A stretch of 64,000 nt of DNA from UBA1672 sp050633645 (GCA_050633645.1 JBOEGX010000004.1:124001-188000); one strand, 5' to 3'; shown: positions 45,542 to 55,459, counted from the first letter of the stretch. A program made the numbers and translations. Notes: generated by a model not told the origin, from the sequence alone.

Positions 45542-45946
45542 TTAGGCCACAGCAGCAATTTTAGCTTTGGTCACGGCAATCTTACCAGAAACACGCTTTT
45601 TATCATGTGCTTCTTCCGCCAAATTCAAATCTTCGTTCAAATCAGACAAATATTGCTCAAGACTGTCTTTGTTCAGATTTTGAACATCAATCGCCTCTTC
45701 CGCCAATACGGTGCAATTTGCGGCCGTAACATCGGCAAAGCCACCAGCAATAAATATCTTGCGGGTATCTCCGCCTTGGCTCTTGTGAAGTGTAACAACG
45801 CCCGCTCTCAATGATGAAACCAAAGAGCAATGCCCAGCCATAACACCAAAAGATCCGTCATCCCCAGGAATTTCCACCAGATAAACGCCCTCAGAAACAA
45901 GCTTTTCTTCTGGTGATACAAGTTCAAATTGAATTTCTGTGGTCAT
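45542..45946 (-). CDS. atpC: F1-ATPase epsilon subunit
   Basis: 134 residues. Rotor-stalk subunit that couples F1 to the F0 ring and inhibits hydrolysis. The N-terminal beta sandwich is clear (FELVSPEEKLVSEGVYLVEI, GDDGSFGVMAGHCSLVSSL), followed by the helical C-terminal part. It ends the operon and is separated from atpD by a structured element of about 108 bases rather than the short gap usual here. Confidence 0.93.
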   Translation of the reverse strand: MTTEIQFELVSPEEKLVSEGVYLVEIPGDDGSFGVMAGHCSLVSSLRAGVVTLHKSQGGDTRKIFIAGGFADVTAANCTVLAEEAIDVQNLNKDSLEQYLSDLNEDLNLAEEAHDKKRVSGKIAVTKAKIAAVA

Positions 45947-45967
45947 GTCATAAATCCTATTTTAAAA

Positions 45968-46075
45968 TTAAAGCAAAAAGCTTTTTATGCTGGCTAGGCA
46001 AACAAGGCAAAGCGTGTTTTTCATACGCGAGGCCGAAGTTAAACGCCGCCCAGCATGAAAAGATTGAAGCTTTAA
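45968..46075. repeat. Structured intergenic element D inside the atp operon
   Basis: Outer arms TTAAAGC (45968-45974) and GCTTTAA (46069-46075), then CTTTTTATGCTGGC and GCCCAGCATGAAAAG, are complementary. Between them are AGGCAAACAAGGCAAA, an inner hairpin GCGTgttttt/cATACGC, and GAGGCCGAAGTTAAACGCC, matching the core of elements A, B and C. The right arm includes the atpD stop codon (46072-46074). Confidence 0.72.
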
Positions 46076-47508
46076 GCTGCTTCTTTCGCCATTTTAGTCG
46101 CTTTTTCAATAACCTGCTCAATCGTACCAGTCATATAGAACGCACTTTCTGGCAAGTGATCATACTCACCCGCAACAATCGCTTTAAAGCCTTTAATCGT
46201 ATCTTCCAATGATACAAAAATACCAGGAGATCCTGTAAATACTTCCGCAACATGGAATGGCTGAGAAAGGAAACGTTGAATTTTACGCGCACGCGCAACA
46301 GTCAACTTATCTTCTTCTGAAAGTTCATCCATACCCAAAATCGCGATAATATCTTGAAGGTTTTTATAGCTTTGCAATGTTTGCTGCACTGAATTCGCAA
46401 CATCGTAATGCTCCTGACCGATAACACGTGGATCAAGAATACGTGATGTGGAATCAAGCGGATCAACAGCAGGGTAAATCCCCTGCTCTGCAATCGTACG
46501 AGACAAAACAGTTGTTGCATCAAGGTGAGAGAACGTATTCGCAGGCGCAGGATCAGTCAAGTCATCCGCAGGCACATAAACCGCCTGAACCGATGTAATC
46601 GACCCCTTATTCGTTGATGTAATACGTTCCTGCATCGCACCCATTTCAGTCGATAGCGTTGGCTGATAACCAACCGCAGATGGAATACGTCCAAGAAGCG
46701 CAGACACTTCTGCGCCCGCTTGTGTGAAACGGAAAATATTATCAAGGAAGAACAAAACGTCTTGTCCCTCTTCATCACGGAAATATTCCGCCATCGTAAG
46801 CGCAGACAAGGCAACACGTGCACGCGCACCTGGTGGCTCATTCATCTGGCCGTAAACAAGAGCAACTTTTGACGCTTCGTGATCGCCTGGCTTAATAACG
46901 CCTGATTCAATCATTTCGTGGTAAAGGTCATTCCCTTCACGTGTACGCTCACCAACACCACCAAACACAGACACACCACCGTGGCCTTTTGCGATATTGT
47001 TGATCAATTCCATAATTGTAACGGTTTTACCAACACCCGCTCCACCGAACAAACCAATTTTACCACCTTTTGCATATGGGCAAAGAAGGTCAACAACCTT
47101 AATACCCGTCACAAGGATTTCAGTATCCGTTGCTTGCTCTGCAAATGTAGGAGCTTCACGGTGAATATTCCACTTTGTTTTAGACTTAACAGGCTTGCCC
47201 TCATCAATCGGCGCACCAATAACGTCAAAGATACGTCCAAGAGTTTCTGGGCCAACAGGAACCTGAATTTGATCACCCGTATCAACAACAGCCTGACCAC
47301 GCGTCAAACCATCCGTCATATCCATCGCAATCGCACGAACAGTGTTTTCACCAAGGTGCTGTGCAACCTCAAGAACCAATGTCATGCCATTATTATCTGT
47401 ATGAAGAGCATTCAGAATCGGCGGAACACTGCCCTCTTCAAATTGAACGTCAACAACCGCGCCCAATACCTGCAAAATTTTGCCTTCACTTGTTTTAGCT
47501 TTTGCCAT
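46072..47508 (-). CDS. atpD: F1-ATPase beta subunit
   Basis: 478 residues. Catalytic subunit of ATP synthase. Walker A GGAGVGKTV, the alpha/beta signature and DELSEED-like loop (MDELSEEDKLTVARARKIQR) are present. GAGAGGAAG precedes the ATG. It follows the PAP2 gene by 30 bases rather than atpG directly, which is unusual. Confidence 0.98.
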   Translation of the reverse strand: MAKAKTSEGKILQVLGAVVDVQFEEGSVPPILNALHTDNNGMTLVLEVAQHLGENTVRAIAMDMTDGLTRGQAVVDTGDQIQVPVGPETLGRIFDVIGAPIDEGKPVKSKTKWNIHREAPTFAEQATDTEILVTGIKVVDLLCPYAKGGKIGLFGGAGVGKTVTIMELINNIAKGHGGVSVFGGVGERTREGNDLYHEMIESGVIKPGDHEASKVALVYGQMNEPPGARARVALSALTMAEYFRDEEGQDVLFFLDNIFRFTQAGAEVSALLGRIPSAVGYQPTLSTEMGAMQERITSTNKGSITSVQAVYVPADDLTDPAPANTFSHLDATTVLSRTIAEQGIYPAVDPLDSTSRILDPRVIGQEHYDVANSVQQTLQSYKNLQDIIAILGMDELSEEDKLTVARARKIQRFLSQPFHVAEVFTGSPGIFVSLEDTIKGFKAIVAGEYDHLPESAFYMTGTIEQVIEKATKMAKEAA

Positions 47509-47538
47509 TTTTACTTCCTCTCGTTTAATTCGAAGTGT

Positions 47539-48423
47539 TTATTTTGGTTTAAATCCTATTTCTTGCCATTCCGCCGCAACCTCTGGCATAAGTGGCACAG
47601 CCTCACCGCGAGCGGCAAGGTAATCTTTATATTTCAGAATTGCTTCCGCACTTGGCTTCGTATAAGACGCTTTTGCATCCTGATATTTTTTCTCGAAAAT
47701 CAAGTTCTCCCGAAGCTTCGCCAAAACATCAACCGCCAACTTGCGCCCTGCGATACTATCACTCACATAATGAAAACCCGCAATTTCACGGCGGTGCGTC
47801 ACATCATATGCGAATTGCTTATAGATCATTTCATTCTCTGGGTCAAAATCTGACAGCACCAAGGCCACCATGTAAAGTTGGCTCGCATGCCCTGACGGAT
47901 ACGCCGCATGCCCAGGATTTGGCAACACAGTTTTGATATTTTCATCTAATTGATTGGGGCGCGCCCGCGCAAAATGCTTTTTACGCTCCAAAATAAAATA
48001 AGAATGATCAACATCAATCATTGTCATTAACTGATTTGTTTTATAGTTATCCTGATTGAGCAAACCTTCATGTTCAAAGATTTGATGGGCTTTTTTCCCT
48101 GTGTGCTCGAAAACTATTCTTTTAATTTCTTCATCACTACGCTCTGCCTCTTGTATAGCCAAAAGATTATCAAGTTCTAGACGAGTAATTTCACTATCAT
48201 TAGATGGTGGAGCAGCAACATCAAAAACAACATCACGTGTTAATATTCGCGGCCCCGCCTCGATGATTTCCAAAAGACTAGGATCCCAAGTTCCAATAGC
48301 AAACTCAATATCATCAACATCTTTTTCTGGCGCATCAACGGCAACAGAACCACGCGCCACCAGCAAGGATAGAAAAACCACCCCCAAAGTAACAAACAAC
48401 ACTGTTTTAATCTTAAAAACCAT
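47539..48423 (-). CDS. PAP2/PhoN-like acid phosphatase lodged in the atp operon
   Basis: 294 residues with a signal peptide (VLFVTLGVVFLSLLVARGSV). The PAP2 phosphatase motifs are complete: K-x6-R-P in KKHFARARP, PSGH in YPSGHAS, and R-x5-H-x3-D in REIAGFHYVSD. It should be an exported, periplasmic, non-specific or lipid-type phosphatase. It lies between atpG (15 bases) and atpD (30 bases) on the same strand, so it is almost surely co-transcribed with F1 genes. ATG 48423 is preferred to GTG 48432; neither has a strong ribosome site. Confidence 0.85.
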   Translation of the reverse strand: MVFKIKTVLFVTLGVVFLSLLVARGSVAVDAPEKDVDDIEFAIGTWDPSLLEIIEAGPRILTRDVVFDVAAPPSNDSEITRLELDNLLAIQEAERSDEEIKRIVFEHTGKKAHQIFEHEGLLNQDNYKTNQLMTMIDVDHSYFILERKKHFARARPNQLDENIKTVLPNPGHAAYPSGHASQLYMVALVLSDFDPENEMIYKQFAYDVTHRREIAGFHYVSDSIAGRKLAVDVLAKLRENLIFEKKYQDAKASYTKPSAEAILKYKDYLAARGEAVPLMPEVAAEWQEIGFKPK

Positions 48424-48438
48424 CAAAAACACCAGCGT

Positions 48439-49335
48439 CTAAACCGCCTCAGCCCCCGAAATAATTTCAATCAATTCCTTCGTAATATATGCCTGACGCG
48501 CACGATTATATTGCAAGGTAAGATCATCAATCATCTCACCAGCATTCCGCGTTGCATTATCCATCGCCGTCATACGCGCCGCTTGCTCTCCCGCCGCACT
48601 ATCAAGCATCGCTCGGAAAATTTGCACACCAACATTACGTGGTAACAACTTACTAAGAATTTGTTCTTCATCCGGCTCAAAGCTATACGGAGATTTAACG
48701 CCTGTCGCACTCTCTGCGGCACCCTCTTCATCATCGTTCAACTGAAACGGAACGAGCTGCTGCGCCATTGGTTTTTGAACAAGAACGGATTGAAACTCGT
48801 TATAAATCAAAGAGCAAACATCAAACGCACCCTCTTCAAATTTAGACAACACAAATTCCGCAATATTATGAGCTTGTGCATATTCCACGCGATTCTTACC
48901 AAATACATCACGGAAGACATGTAGGATTTCACTGCCAAATTCACGTTTTAATGCGTCATAGCCCTTACGACCAACACAAACAATGGAAACATTTTTACCC
49001 TCGGCCTTCAAAGCCGCAACCTTCAAGCGAGCCTCTTTCGCGATATAAGCATTAAAGCCACCACACAGACCACGATCCGCAGTCACAACAATCAAAAGAT
49101 GATTTTGGTCAGCCCCCGTTCCCGCCAGTAATTTCGGGCTAGCCGCACTAATCACAACATTAGACGCCAATCGAGACAGCATCCCCGCCATACTATGAGC
49201 ATAAGGCTGTGACATCTCGGCTTGCTCTTGTGCCTTACGTAATTTACTGGCCGCAACCATTTTCATCGCTGACGTAATTTTACGTGTCGATTTAACGGAT
49301 TTAATACGATCTCTATAGTCTCTTAAATTTGGCAT
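48439..49335 (-). CDS. atpG: F1-ATPase gamma subunit
   Basis: 298 residues. Central rotor shaft. N-terminal helix MPNLRDYRDRIKSVKSTRKI with TSAMKMVAASKLRKAQ and C-terminal MTAMDNATRNAGEMIDDLTL and YNRARQAYITKELIEIISGA are diagnostic. An acidic insert (NDDEEGAAESATGVKSPYSF) lies near residue 205. Third gene of the operon, 71 bases after atpA. Confidence 0.97.
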   Translation of the reverse strand: MPNLRDYRDRIKSVKSTRKITSAMKMVAASKLRKAQEQAEMSQPYAHSMAGMLSRLASNVVISAASPKLLAGTGADQNHLLIVVTADRGLCGGFNAYIAKEARLKVAALKAEGKNVSIVCVGRKGYDALKREFGSEILHVFRDVFGKNRVEYAQAHNIAEFVLSKFEEGAFDVCSLIYNEFQSVLVQKPMAQQLVPFQLNDDEEGAAESATGVKSPYSFEPDEEQILSKLLPRNVGVQIFRAMLDSAAGEQAARMTAMDNATRNAGEMIDDLTLQYNRARQAYITKELIEIISGAEAV

Positions 49336-49406
49336 ATTTAATATAGTTCCCTACAAATTTCATTAAAAGCCGACGCATTTAAGCACTGCATCGGCGATTA
49401 TATAAT

Positions 49407-50954
49407 TTATGCCGCTTCTTTATCAGCAGAAAAACCCTTACCGAAATCTTCGATAAATGTACGAAGTGCAGCATCTGTTTCATCCGTAATTTTCTTCTCA
49501 TCGCGGATAGACGCCAAAATCTCTGTACCAGATGCACGCAAAGCCTCAAGCAAACGCTGCTCATACAACTCAACCTGATCCAACGGAATATTATCCAAGA
49601 ACCCTTTTGTTCCCGCAAATATAACTGCGACCTGCTCCTCAACCGCCAATGGCTTATATTGAGGCTGCTTCAAAAGTGACGTCAAACGCGCACCACGTGC
49701 AAGCAACTTCTGTGTCGCAGGGTCAAGATCAGACGCAAACTGCGCGAAAGCTTCCATCTCGCGATATTGTGCAAGCTCAAGCTTCATCGAACCAGAAACC
49801 TGTTTCATCGCCTTAATCTGCGCGGCAGAACCAACACGAGAAACAGACGCCCCCACATCGATCGCCGGACGAATCCCCTTAAAGAACAAACCTGTCTCAA
49901 GGAAAATCTGACCATCTGTAATTGAAATCACATTTGTCGGGATATACGCGGAAATATCACCGCCCTGTGTTTCAATAATAGGCAACGCCGTCATTGAACC
50001 ACTTCCATGCGCCTCGGATAATTTACACGCACGCTCAAGCAAGCGAGAGTGAATATAGAAAACATCACCAGGATACGCTTCACGACCTGGAGGACGACGA
50101 AGCAGCAATGACATTTGACGATACGCAACGGCTTGTTTTGACAAGTCATCATAAATAGCAAGAGAGTGCATTCCGTTATCACGGAAAAACTCACCCATAC
50201 ACGCACCAGCATAAGGCGCAAGATATTGCAATGGTGCAGGATCAGAAGCCGTAGCCGCCACAACGATAGAATATTCCATCGCGCCCTGCTCTTCCAATTC
50301 CTTCACAAGCTGCGCCACGGTCGAGCGTTTTTGACCGATAGACACATACACACAATACAAATGCTCTTTTTCATTCTTAGAGGCATTAATCGTCTTCTGA
50401 TTAATCATCGCATCAACCGCCACCGCAGTTTTACCTGTCTGACGGTCACCAATAATCAATTCGCGTTGACCACGGCCAATCGGCACAAGCGCATCAACAG
50501 ATTTCAAACCAGTTTGCATTGGCTCATGAACAGATTGACGCGGAATAATACCCGGCGCCTTAACTTCAATACGGCTCGATGTTTTTGTCTTAATCGGCCC
50601 TTTACCATCAATCGGGTTACCAAGTGGATCAACCACACGACCAAGCAGTTCACGGCCTGTTGGAACCTCAACAATTTTACCTGTACGGCGAACAATATCA
50701 CCTTCTTTAATTTCACGGTCACTTCCGAAAACGACCACACCAACATTGTCGGCCTCAAGGTTAAGAGCCATGCCCTTAACGCCACTGGCAAAATCAACCA
50801 TCTCACCCGCCTGAACATTATCAAGACCATAGACACGGGCAACACCGTCACCAATGGACAAAACCTGTCCAATTTCCGCGACATCGGCTTGCGCGCCGAA
50901 ATCAGCAATTTGTTTTTTCAAGATATCGGAGATTTCCGCTGCTTTGATTTCCAT
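49407..50954 (-). CDS. atpA: F1-ATPase alpha subunit
   Basis: 515 residues. Non-catalytic nucleotide-binding subunit with Walker A GDRQTGKTA and the usual C-terminal helices. Its ATG overlaps the atpH stop by one base (TAATG), so translation is coupled. Normal length for the class. Confidence 0.98.
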   Translation of the reverse strand: MEIKAAEISDILKKQIADFGAQADVAEIGQVLSIGDGVARVYGLDNVQAGEMVDFASGVKGMALNLEADNVGVVVFGSDREIKEGDIVRRTGKIVEVPTGRELLGRVVDPLGNPIDGKGPIKTKTSSRIEVKAPGIIPRQSVHEPMQTGLKSVDALVPIGRGQRELIIGDRQTGKTAVAVDAMINQKTINASKNEKEHLYCVYVSIGQKRSTVAQLVKELEEQGAMEYSIVVAATASDPAPLQYLAPYAGACMGEFFRDNGMHSLAIYDDLSKQAVAYRQMSLLLRRPPGREAYPGDVFYIHSRLLERACKLSEAHGSGSMTALPIIETQGGDISAYIPTNVISITDGQIFLETGLFFKGIRPAIDVGASVSRVGSAAQIKAMKQVSGSMKLELAQYREMEAFAQFASDLDPATQKLLARGARLTSLLKQPQYKPLAVEEQVAVIFAGTKGFLDNIPLDQVELYEQRLLEALRASGTEILASIRDEKKITDETDAALRTFIEDFGKGFSADKEAA

Positions 50955-51547
50955 TATACGACCTCTTTCAAGTTGACTGTATTTTGATTTGAATTACTTT
51001 TCAGAGCGACATCAAGACGCTCCAACTTACGACGAACAGAATCATCAATCATGTACGAGCCAATGGTCACAACCATCCCGCCCATAATTTCAGGAGTAAC
51101 ATCTTCTGTAAGTTTAATTTCGGTTTTAAGTGTTGTTGAAATTTTCTTTTCAAGGCTTTTTTTCTGTGCGGCACTCATTTTAGAAGCCGTTTCAACACGA
51201 ACTTCCACTTGACCAGAGCGAACAGCAATCTCACGCTCAAACGCTTTTATAATTCCAGGCAAGGCACTTAGGCGGCGATTTGCAACCAACACACCAAGAA
51301 AGTTCTTGGTTAGTTTCTGCAACCTCGCTTTAGAAGAAATATCAAAAACAACGGCTTCTTGCTTTGCTACACTTACAAGTGGCGAGTAAATAACATCTTT
51401 TAAATCATTCGAAGATTCGATCATCAAGCGTATATCGCTCATATCTTTACGAACTTTTTCTATGGCCTTGTCTTTCTCGGCCAAATCAATAAGAGCGCCA
51501 GCATAGCGGCTACATACAACAGAGGAAATCGGCATGGACGATGTCAC
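50954..51547 (-). CDS. atpH: F1-ATPase delta subunit
   Basis: 197 residues. Peripheral-stalk subunit linking F1 to subunit b. N-terminal RYAGALIDLAEKD and C-terminal SLEKKISTTLKTEIKLTEDV then GGMVVTIGSYMIDDSV are typical. The GTG at 51547 has AAAGGA eight bases upstream, while the in-frame ATG at 51535 has none, so GTG is chosen. First gene of the F1 operon; F0 genes are not in the window. Confidence 0.93.
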   Translation of the reverse strand: MTSSMPISSVVCSRYAGALIDLAEKDKAIEKVRKDMSDIRLMIESSNDLKDVIYSPLVSVAKQEAVVFDISSKARLQKLTKNFLGVLVANRRLSALPGIIKAFEREIAVRSGQVEVRVETASKMSAAQKKSLEKKISTTLKTEIKLTEDVTPEIMGGMVVTIGSYMIDDSVRRKLERLDVALKSNSNQNTVNLKEVV

Positions 51548-51678
51548 GTGTCAGATCCTTTACTTAAATACTGCAGTTACATTTATAACGTTGACGGGAG
51601 AATTAGCATACGAGCGCAGCCGTGACAAGTAAGAAGAGCACGGTTTTTACTTTTTTTTTAATAACATTAGTAAAACCA

Positions 51679-52503
51679 TTAATGAAATAGCGAAAGCGCG
51701 CCAGCCGGAACAATTTGAAAGTTTAAAAAACCATAACTTTCTGGGTAAAGATACATACAGACCAACCGAAACAAAACAACATGAACCACATATATTTCAA
51801 GGGTTCTTCGTCCAAAAAATTGAATGATACGAACAAATGAGCGCGCCATTATTTTTTCCGCATCAACATATTCAGCAGCACGAAAACGCGACAACAACAC
51901 CGCAACCGACGCAATACCTCCCGCAAATACAATCGCCTGCACGCCAGAGACATGTGGCATAACAATGCCCTGCCACAAATAAAACGCTAAGAACGTCGCA
52001 AAAACATAAAGGGTTATATATTTATTTTCTATACGCGTTTTAATATCATCCCTATTGCGAACCGCATACCCAACCAGTGCAAGCATCATCCCCATCGCAC
52101 CATATTCAAAAAATATTGCCGTTGGAAACGTCAAAAAGAATAAAATAAGATAAAGCCCCCTAAGAGATTCTGCGGAATGAAACGCCGCGCGCGCAAACTT
52201 ATCCCGAAAAACACGCACAACCATAATCGTAAACAAGATATTGAGTGGCAAAATAAACTGCCCCGCCACAACGGCAGACACACCAACAATAAGAGCCCCA
52301 CCCACCAACATTTTTGAAATATCCGCACCCCGTGCATACCCAATCAAAAAAAACCACATCGGCACACAAAAACGCCCAAAAACGCGAAACCACATTTCAT
52401 CAGGATAAAAATGATGCCCAACATGGTCTGTAATCATCAAAATAACGGCAAGCATTTTCAGAAGATCATAAGATGTAAGGTCACGGGGTAAAACTTTGGT
52501 CAT
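51679..52503 (-). CDS. TraX-family membrane protein
   Basis: 274 residues with about eight membrane helices. LTSYDLLKMLAVILMITDHV and RVFGRFCVPMWFFLIGYARG match the start of TraX, the protein that N-acetylates F-pilin, and of related acyltransferase-like membrane proteins. Chromosomal members have unknown substrates. It is divergent from the first spermidine-synthase-like gene and is separated from atpH by 131 bases. Confidence 0.75.
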   Translation of the reverse strand: MTKVLPRDLTSYDLLKMLAVILMITDHVGHHFYPDEMWFRVFGRFCVPMWFFLIGYARGADISKMLVGGALIVGVSAVVAGQFILPLNILFTIMVVRVFRDKFARAAFHSAESLRGLYLILFFLTFPTAIFFEYGAMGMMLALVGYAVRNRDDIKTRIENKYITLYVFATFLAFYLWQGIVMPHVSGVQAIVFAGGIASVAVLLSRFRAAEYVDAEKIMARSFVRIIQFFGRRTLEIYVVHVVLFRLVCMYLYPESYGFLNFQIVPAGALSLFH

Positions 52504-52578
52504 TTAATTACTCATAAGACTTTTATTTTGAAAACAAAACATACTATACTGCGCCAATATAATTTTGATCGGGGTCGC

Positions 52579-54015
52579 ATGAAAACACTAAATCACACAT
52601 TATTGCTTTTTATAATCATAATTATAGAAGGCTACGTTGTTCTTTCTACAGAACTTCTTGCGATCAGACAAACGATTCCTTATGTAGGCAGTGGTACAGA
52701 CACCGTATCAATCATCATCGCAGCCGTTCTTATGCCTCTCGCTTTTGGCTATCAATATGGTGGACAGTTCAAACCACATAAATTATTCGGACAATTCATA
52801 ACCGTCCGTAAAAAACTAATATTAAACATACTCATTGCATCCGCCATCCTATTAATCGGAATGAGCCACGAAGCACTACGCATGTTTTTCACGCGCCTAC
52901 CGTCATTAGGTATTGAAAACCGCCTCATACAAACAACAATTTACAGCGCTTTATTTTTAGTTATCCCTGTTTATCTTTTGGGGCAAACCGTCCCACTGGT
53001 CAGTAATTTTTTCTCAAAAGAGCGTCTATCAAAAATCACAGGGAAAATGCTATTCTTCTCAACTGTTGGCTCGTTTTTAGGGGCGATATTCGCAACCCTC
53101 GCCCTGATGCCCACCATTGGCGTTCATCACACCGTAAGCTTGAATTTCATACTCATGGCATTTCTTGTCATTCTGCTCAGTAAGAAAAAAACTTCCGCCC
53201 CCATAATCATCAGTGTGGTTTTGGCATTCGGCGCCATGTATCTCAACTCTGACGATGTTATGAAGCAATACAAAATCCGTAAAAACAACCAGCACCACAC
53301 CATTGTTGCCGCCACCCTAAAATCAGGCGATAATGTCTTATTCTTAAACCGCAACAATTCGTCAAAATATAACGACATGCGTGAAAAGCACCCCTATATC
53401 GAGTTTGCCGAACGCATCGCCATCAACCCCATCATGTATTCAGAAACCCCGCGTAACATTCTTGTTATCGGTGCGGGCGGCTTTACATTTGGCCATGAAG
53501 ACAAAATCAACCACTACACATATGTTGATATCGACAAGGACCTCCTCCCCATTGCGGAGAAATATATCCTGAAAGAACCCATCGGAGAGAACAAACAATT
53601 CGTCCCAAAACCTGCACGCGGTTTCCTATCCTCTACAGAACAAAAATATGATGTCATTTATCTGGATGCTTATCTTGGCGGAATTAGTGTCCCCGAACAT
53701 CTGATAACTGTAGAATTCTTTGAACAGGTTAAAACACATCTAAAAGAAGATGCTATATTAATGACGAACTTCATTGTATCGCCAAATTTCAACAACCCAT
53801 TTTCACGAAATATTGACAACACGCTGCGCTCCGTATTCCCACATATTTCCCGCGTCGTGATTGATGAACAATATAATCTATGGTCAGAGAGCACCACACT
53901 GCCTGCAAACGTGGCCTATATCTATCGTCACGAAGGAAACTATGATGAAGGGCATATTTACACCGATAATGTGAATACGGTTTTCTACGATAAGCCAAAG
54001 AAGCTGACCCCATAA
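52579..54015 (+). CDS. Membrane-anchored spermidine-synthase-like protein, copy 1
   Basis: 478 residues. About seven N-terminal helices (LLLFIIIIIEGYVVLSTELL, VSIIIAAVLMPLAFGYQYGG) carry a cytoplasmic Rossmann methyltransferase fold: ILVIGAGGFTFG, YVDIDKDLLPIAE and YDVIYLDAYLGGISVPEHL. This matches the membrane-fused polyamine aminopropyltransferase group. The usual catalytic DSTDP region is replaced by LDAYLGG, so the substrate may differ. ATG 52579 follows GGGG at about eight bases; the longer frame from 52528 does not. It is followed by a tandem paralogue after 23 bases. Confidence 0.78.
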   Translation: MKTLNHTLLLFIIIIIEGYVVLSTELLAIRQTIPYVGSGTDTVSIIIAAVLMPLAFGYQYGGQFKPHKLFGQFITVRKKLILNILIASAILLIGMSHEALRMFFTRLPSLGIENRLIQTTIYSALFLVIPVYLLGQTVPLVSNFFSKERLSKITGKMLFFSTVGSFLGAIFATLALMPTIGVHHTVSLNFILMAFLVILLSKKKTSAPIIISVVLAFGAMYLNSDDVMKQYKIRKNNQHHTIVAATLKSGDNVLFLNRNNSSKYNDMREKHPYIEFAERIAINPIMYSETPRNILVIGAGGFTFGHEDKINHYTYVDIDKDLLPIAEKYILKEPIGENKQFVPKPARGFLSSTEQKYDVIYLDAYLGGISVPEHLITVEFFEQVKTHLKEDAILMTNFIVSPNFNNPFSRNIDNTLRSVFPHISRVVIDEQYNLWSESTTLPANVAYIYRHEGNYDEGHIYTDNVNTVFYDKPKKLTP

Positions 54016-54038
54016 GATAAAAGCGGAGAAAAAAACAA

Positions 54039-55448
54039 ATGACACGGCTTCAAAACACACTATTCCTGTTTGTGATAATAATTCTGGAAGGTTTTATCGT
54101 CCTGTCGTCTGAGCTCATGGCTATACGCCTGACAATCCCCTTCGTCGGCAGTGGCACAGACACGATCTCAATTATTATTGCCGCCGTACTTATGCCCCTT
54201 GCAATTGGATACCATGCGGGCGGCAATTTCAAAAAAAAGCGTCCCGATGGGACATACCGAACCATACGCACAAAATTAATAAACAATATTCTTATATCCG
54301 CGGCATTTCTTATTCCAGCCCTAAGCTACTTTATACTGCAATTCTTCTTCTTCGCCATGGATGAGGCAGGAATAGAAAACAACATCATCCAAACCACTCT
54401 TTATTGCCTGTTCTTTATTGTAACCCCTGTATTTTTACTGGGGCAAACCGTTCCTCTCATCAGTAATTATTTTTCAAAAGAACGCCTATCTCAGATCACA
54501 GGGAAAATGCTGTGCTTTTCAACACTCGGCTCATTTGGAGGTTCAATAATAACAACACTTGTCTTGATGCAATATATAGGCACCCACCACACGGTAAGCG
54601 TATTATTCGCATTAATGAGCATTCTAGTTCTTATGCTCGCAAAAAAAAATATGCGTACCAAAACATTGATTATTTTAGGGATGTTCGGCTTTTCTATTAT
54701 GATCAATTCAAATCAAATAATGGAAATGCTACACATTGTTAAAAACAATAAATACAGCACAATGATGATCATGACATTGGATGAAGAAAACAATGAAATC
54801 CCACATCTTATCATCAACAACAATGACTCCTCAAAATACGCAAAAGAAACAACAGAAAAGCATGAATACATTGAATTTGCGGAAAAAATCACGATAGAGG
54901 CTATCCCCGAAACCGCCGCCCCAAAAGACGTACTGATCATTGGTGCAGGCGGCTTCACATATGGCCATAACGATAAAAAAAACAACTTCGTCTATATTGA
55001 TATTGATAAAGACTTAAAAGAAATTTCCGAAAAATATATCCTGAAGGAAAAATTAAAGCCCAACAAAATATTCTACCCTCTTCCCGCGCGCGCCTACCTA
55101 GGCAGCACAAATAAAAAATTCGATATCATCTTACTTGATGCCTATTTAGGTGGCTTAAGCATCCCAGAACACCTTGTGACCCAAGAGTTTTTCACAGAAA
55201 TCAAAGAGCACCTGAATGATAAAGGGGTTTTAGTTAGTAATTTTATTCTATCACCAAATTTCAACAATATTTTTTCAAAAAACATAGACAACACGTTGCG
55301 GTCTGTTTTCCCTTATATTTCAAGACATGATGCCCATAATGACTATAAGATATGGACAAAAAGCCAATCAGAAAATTCAAATTTTGTTTATATTTACAAG
55401 CATTTTGAAAATCTCGAGGCAGGCGCAATTTACATAGACGATAATTAA
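54039..55448 (+). CDS. Membrane-anchored spermidine-synthase-like protein, copy 2
   Basis: 469 residues, paralogue of the gene at 52579 with the same helix pattern and the matching motifs VLIIGAGGFTYG, YIDIDKDLKEISE and LLDAYLGGLSIPEHL. GGAG precedes the ATG. It is AT-richer than copy 1 by eye and the long middle part between helices and Rossmann fold has diverged more. A product that dimerises with copy 1 is possible. Confidence 0.78.
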   Translation: MTRLQNTLFLFVIIILEGFIVLSSELMAIRLTIPFVGSGTDTISIIIAAVLMPLAIGYHAGGNFKKKRPDGTYRTIRTKLINNILISAAFLIPALSYFILQFFFFAMDEAGIENNIIQTTLYCLFFIVTPVFLLGQTVPLISNYFSKERLSQITGKMLCFSTLGSFGGSIITTLVLMQYIGTHHTVSVLFALMSILVLMLAKKNMRTKTLIILGMFGFSIMINSNQIMEMLHIVKNNKYSTMMIMTLDEENNEIPHLIINNNDSSKYAKETTEKHEYIEFAEKITIEAIPETAAPKDVLIIGAGGFTYGHNDKKNNFVYIDIDKDLKEISEKYILKEKLKPNKIFYPLPARAYLGSTNKKFDIILLDAYLGGLSIPEHLVTQEFFTEIKEHLNDKGVLVSNFILSPNFNNIFSKNIDNTLRSVFPYISRHDAHNDYKIWTKSQSENSNFVYIYKHFENLEAGAIYIDDN

Positions 55449-55459
55449 GAAAGAATAAG

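Noticed and set aside
46918..47853. 311-codon open frame on the plus strand opposite atpD and the PAP2 gene
   Set aside because: It is antisense to two well-identified genes, has a composition typical of a mirror frame (many Thr, Asn, Arg, Phe, Cys) and no ribosome site.
50166..50987. 273-codon open frame opposite atpA
   Set aside because: It is a shadow of the conserved alpha-subunit gene with biased composition and no family resemblance.
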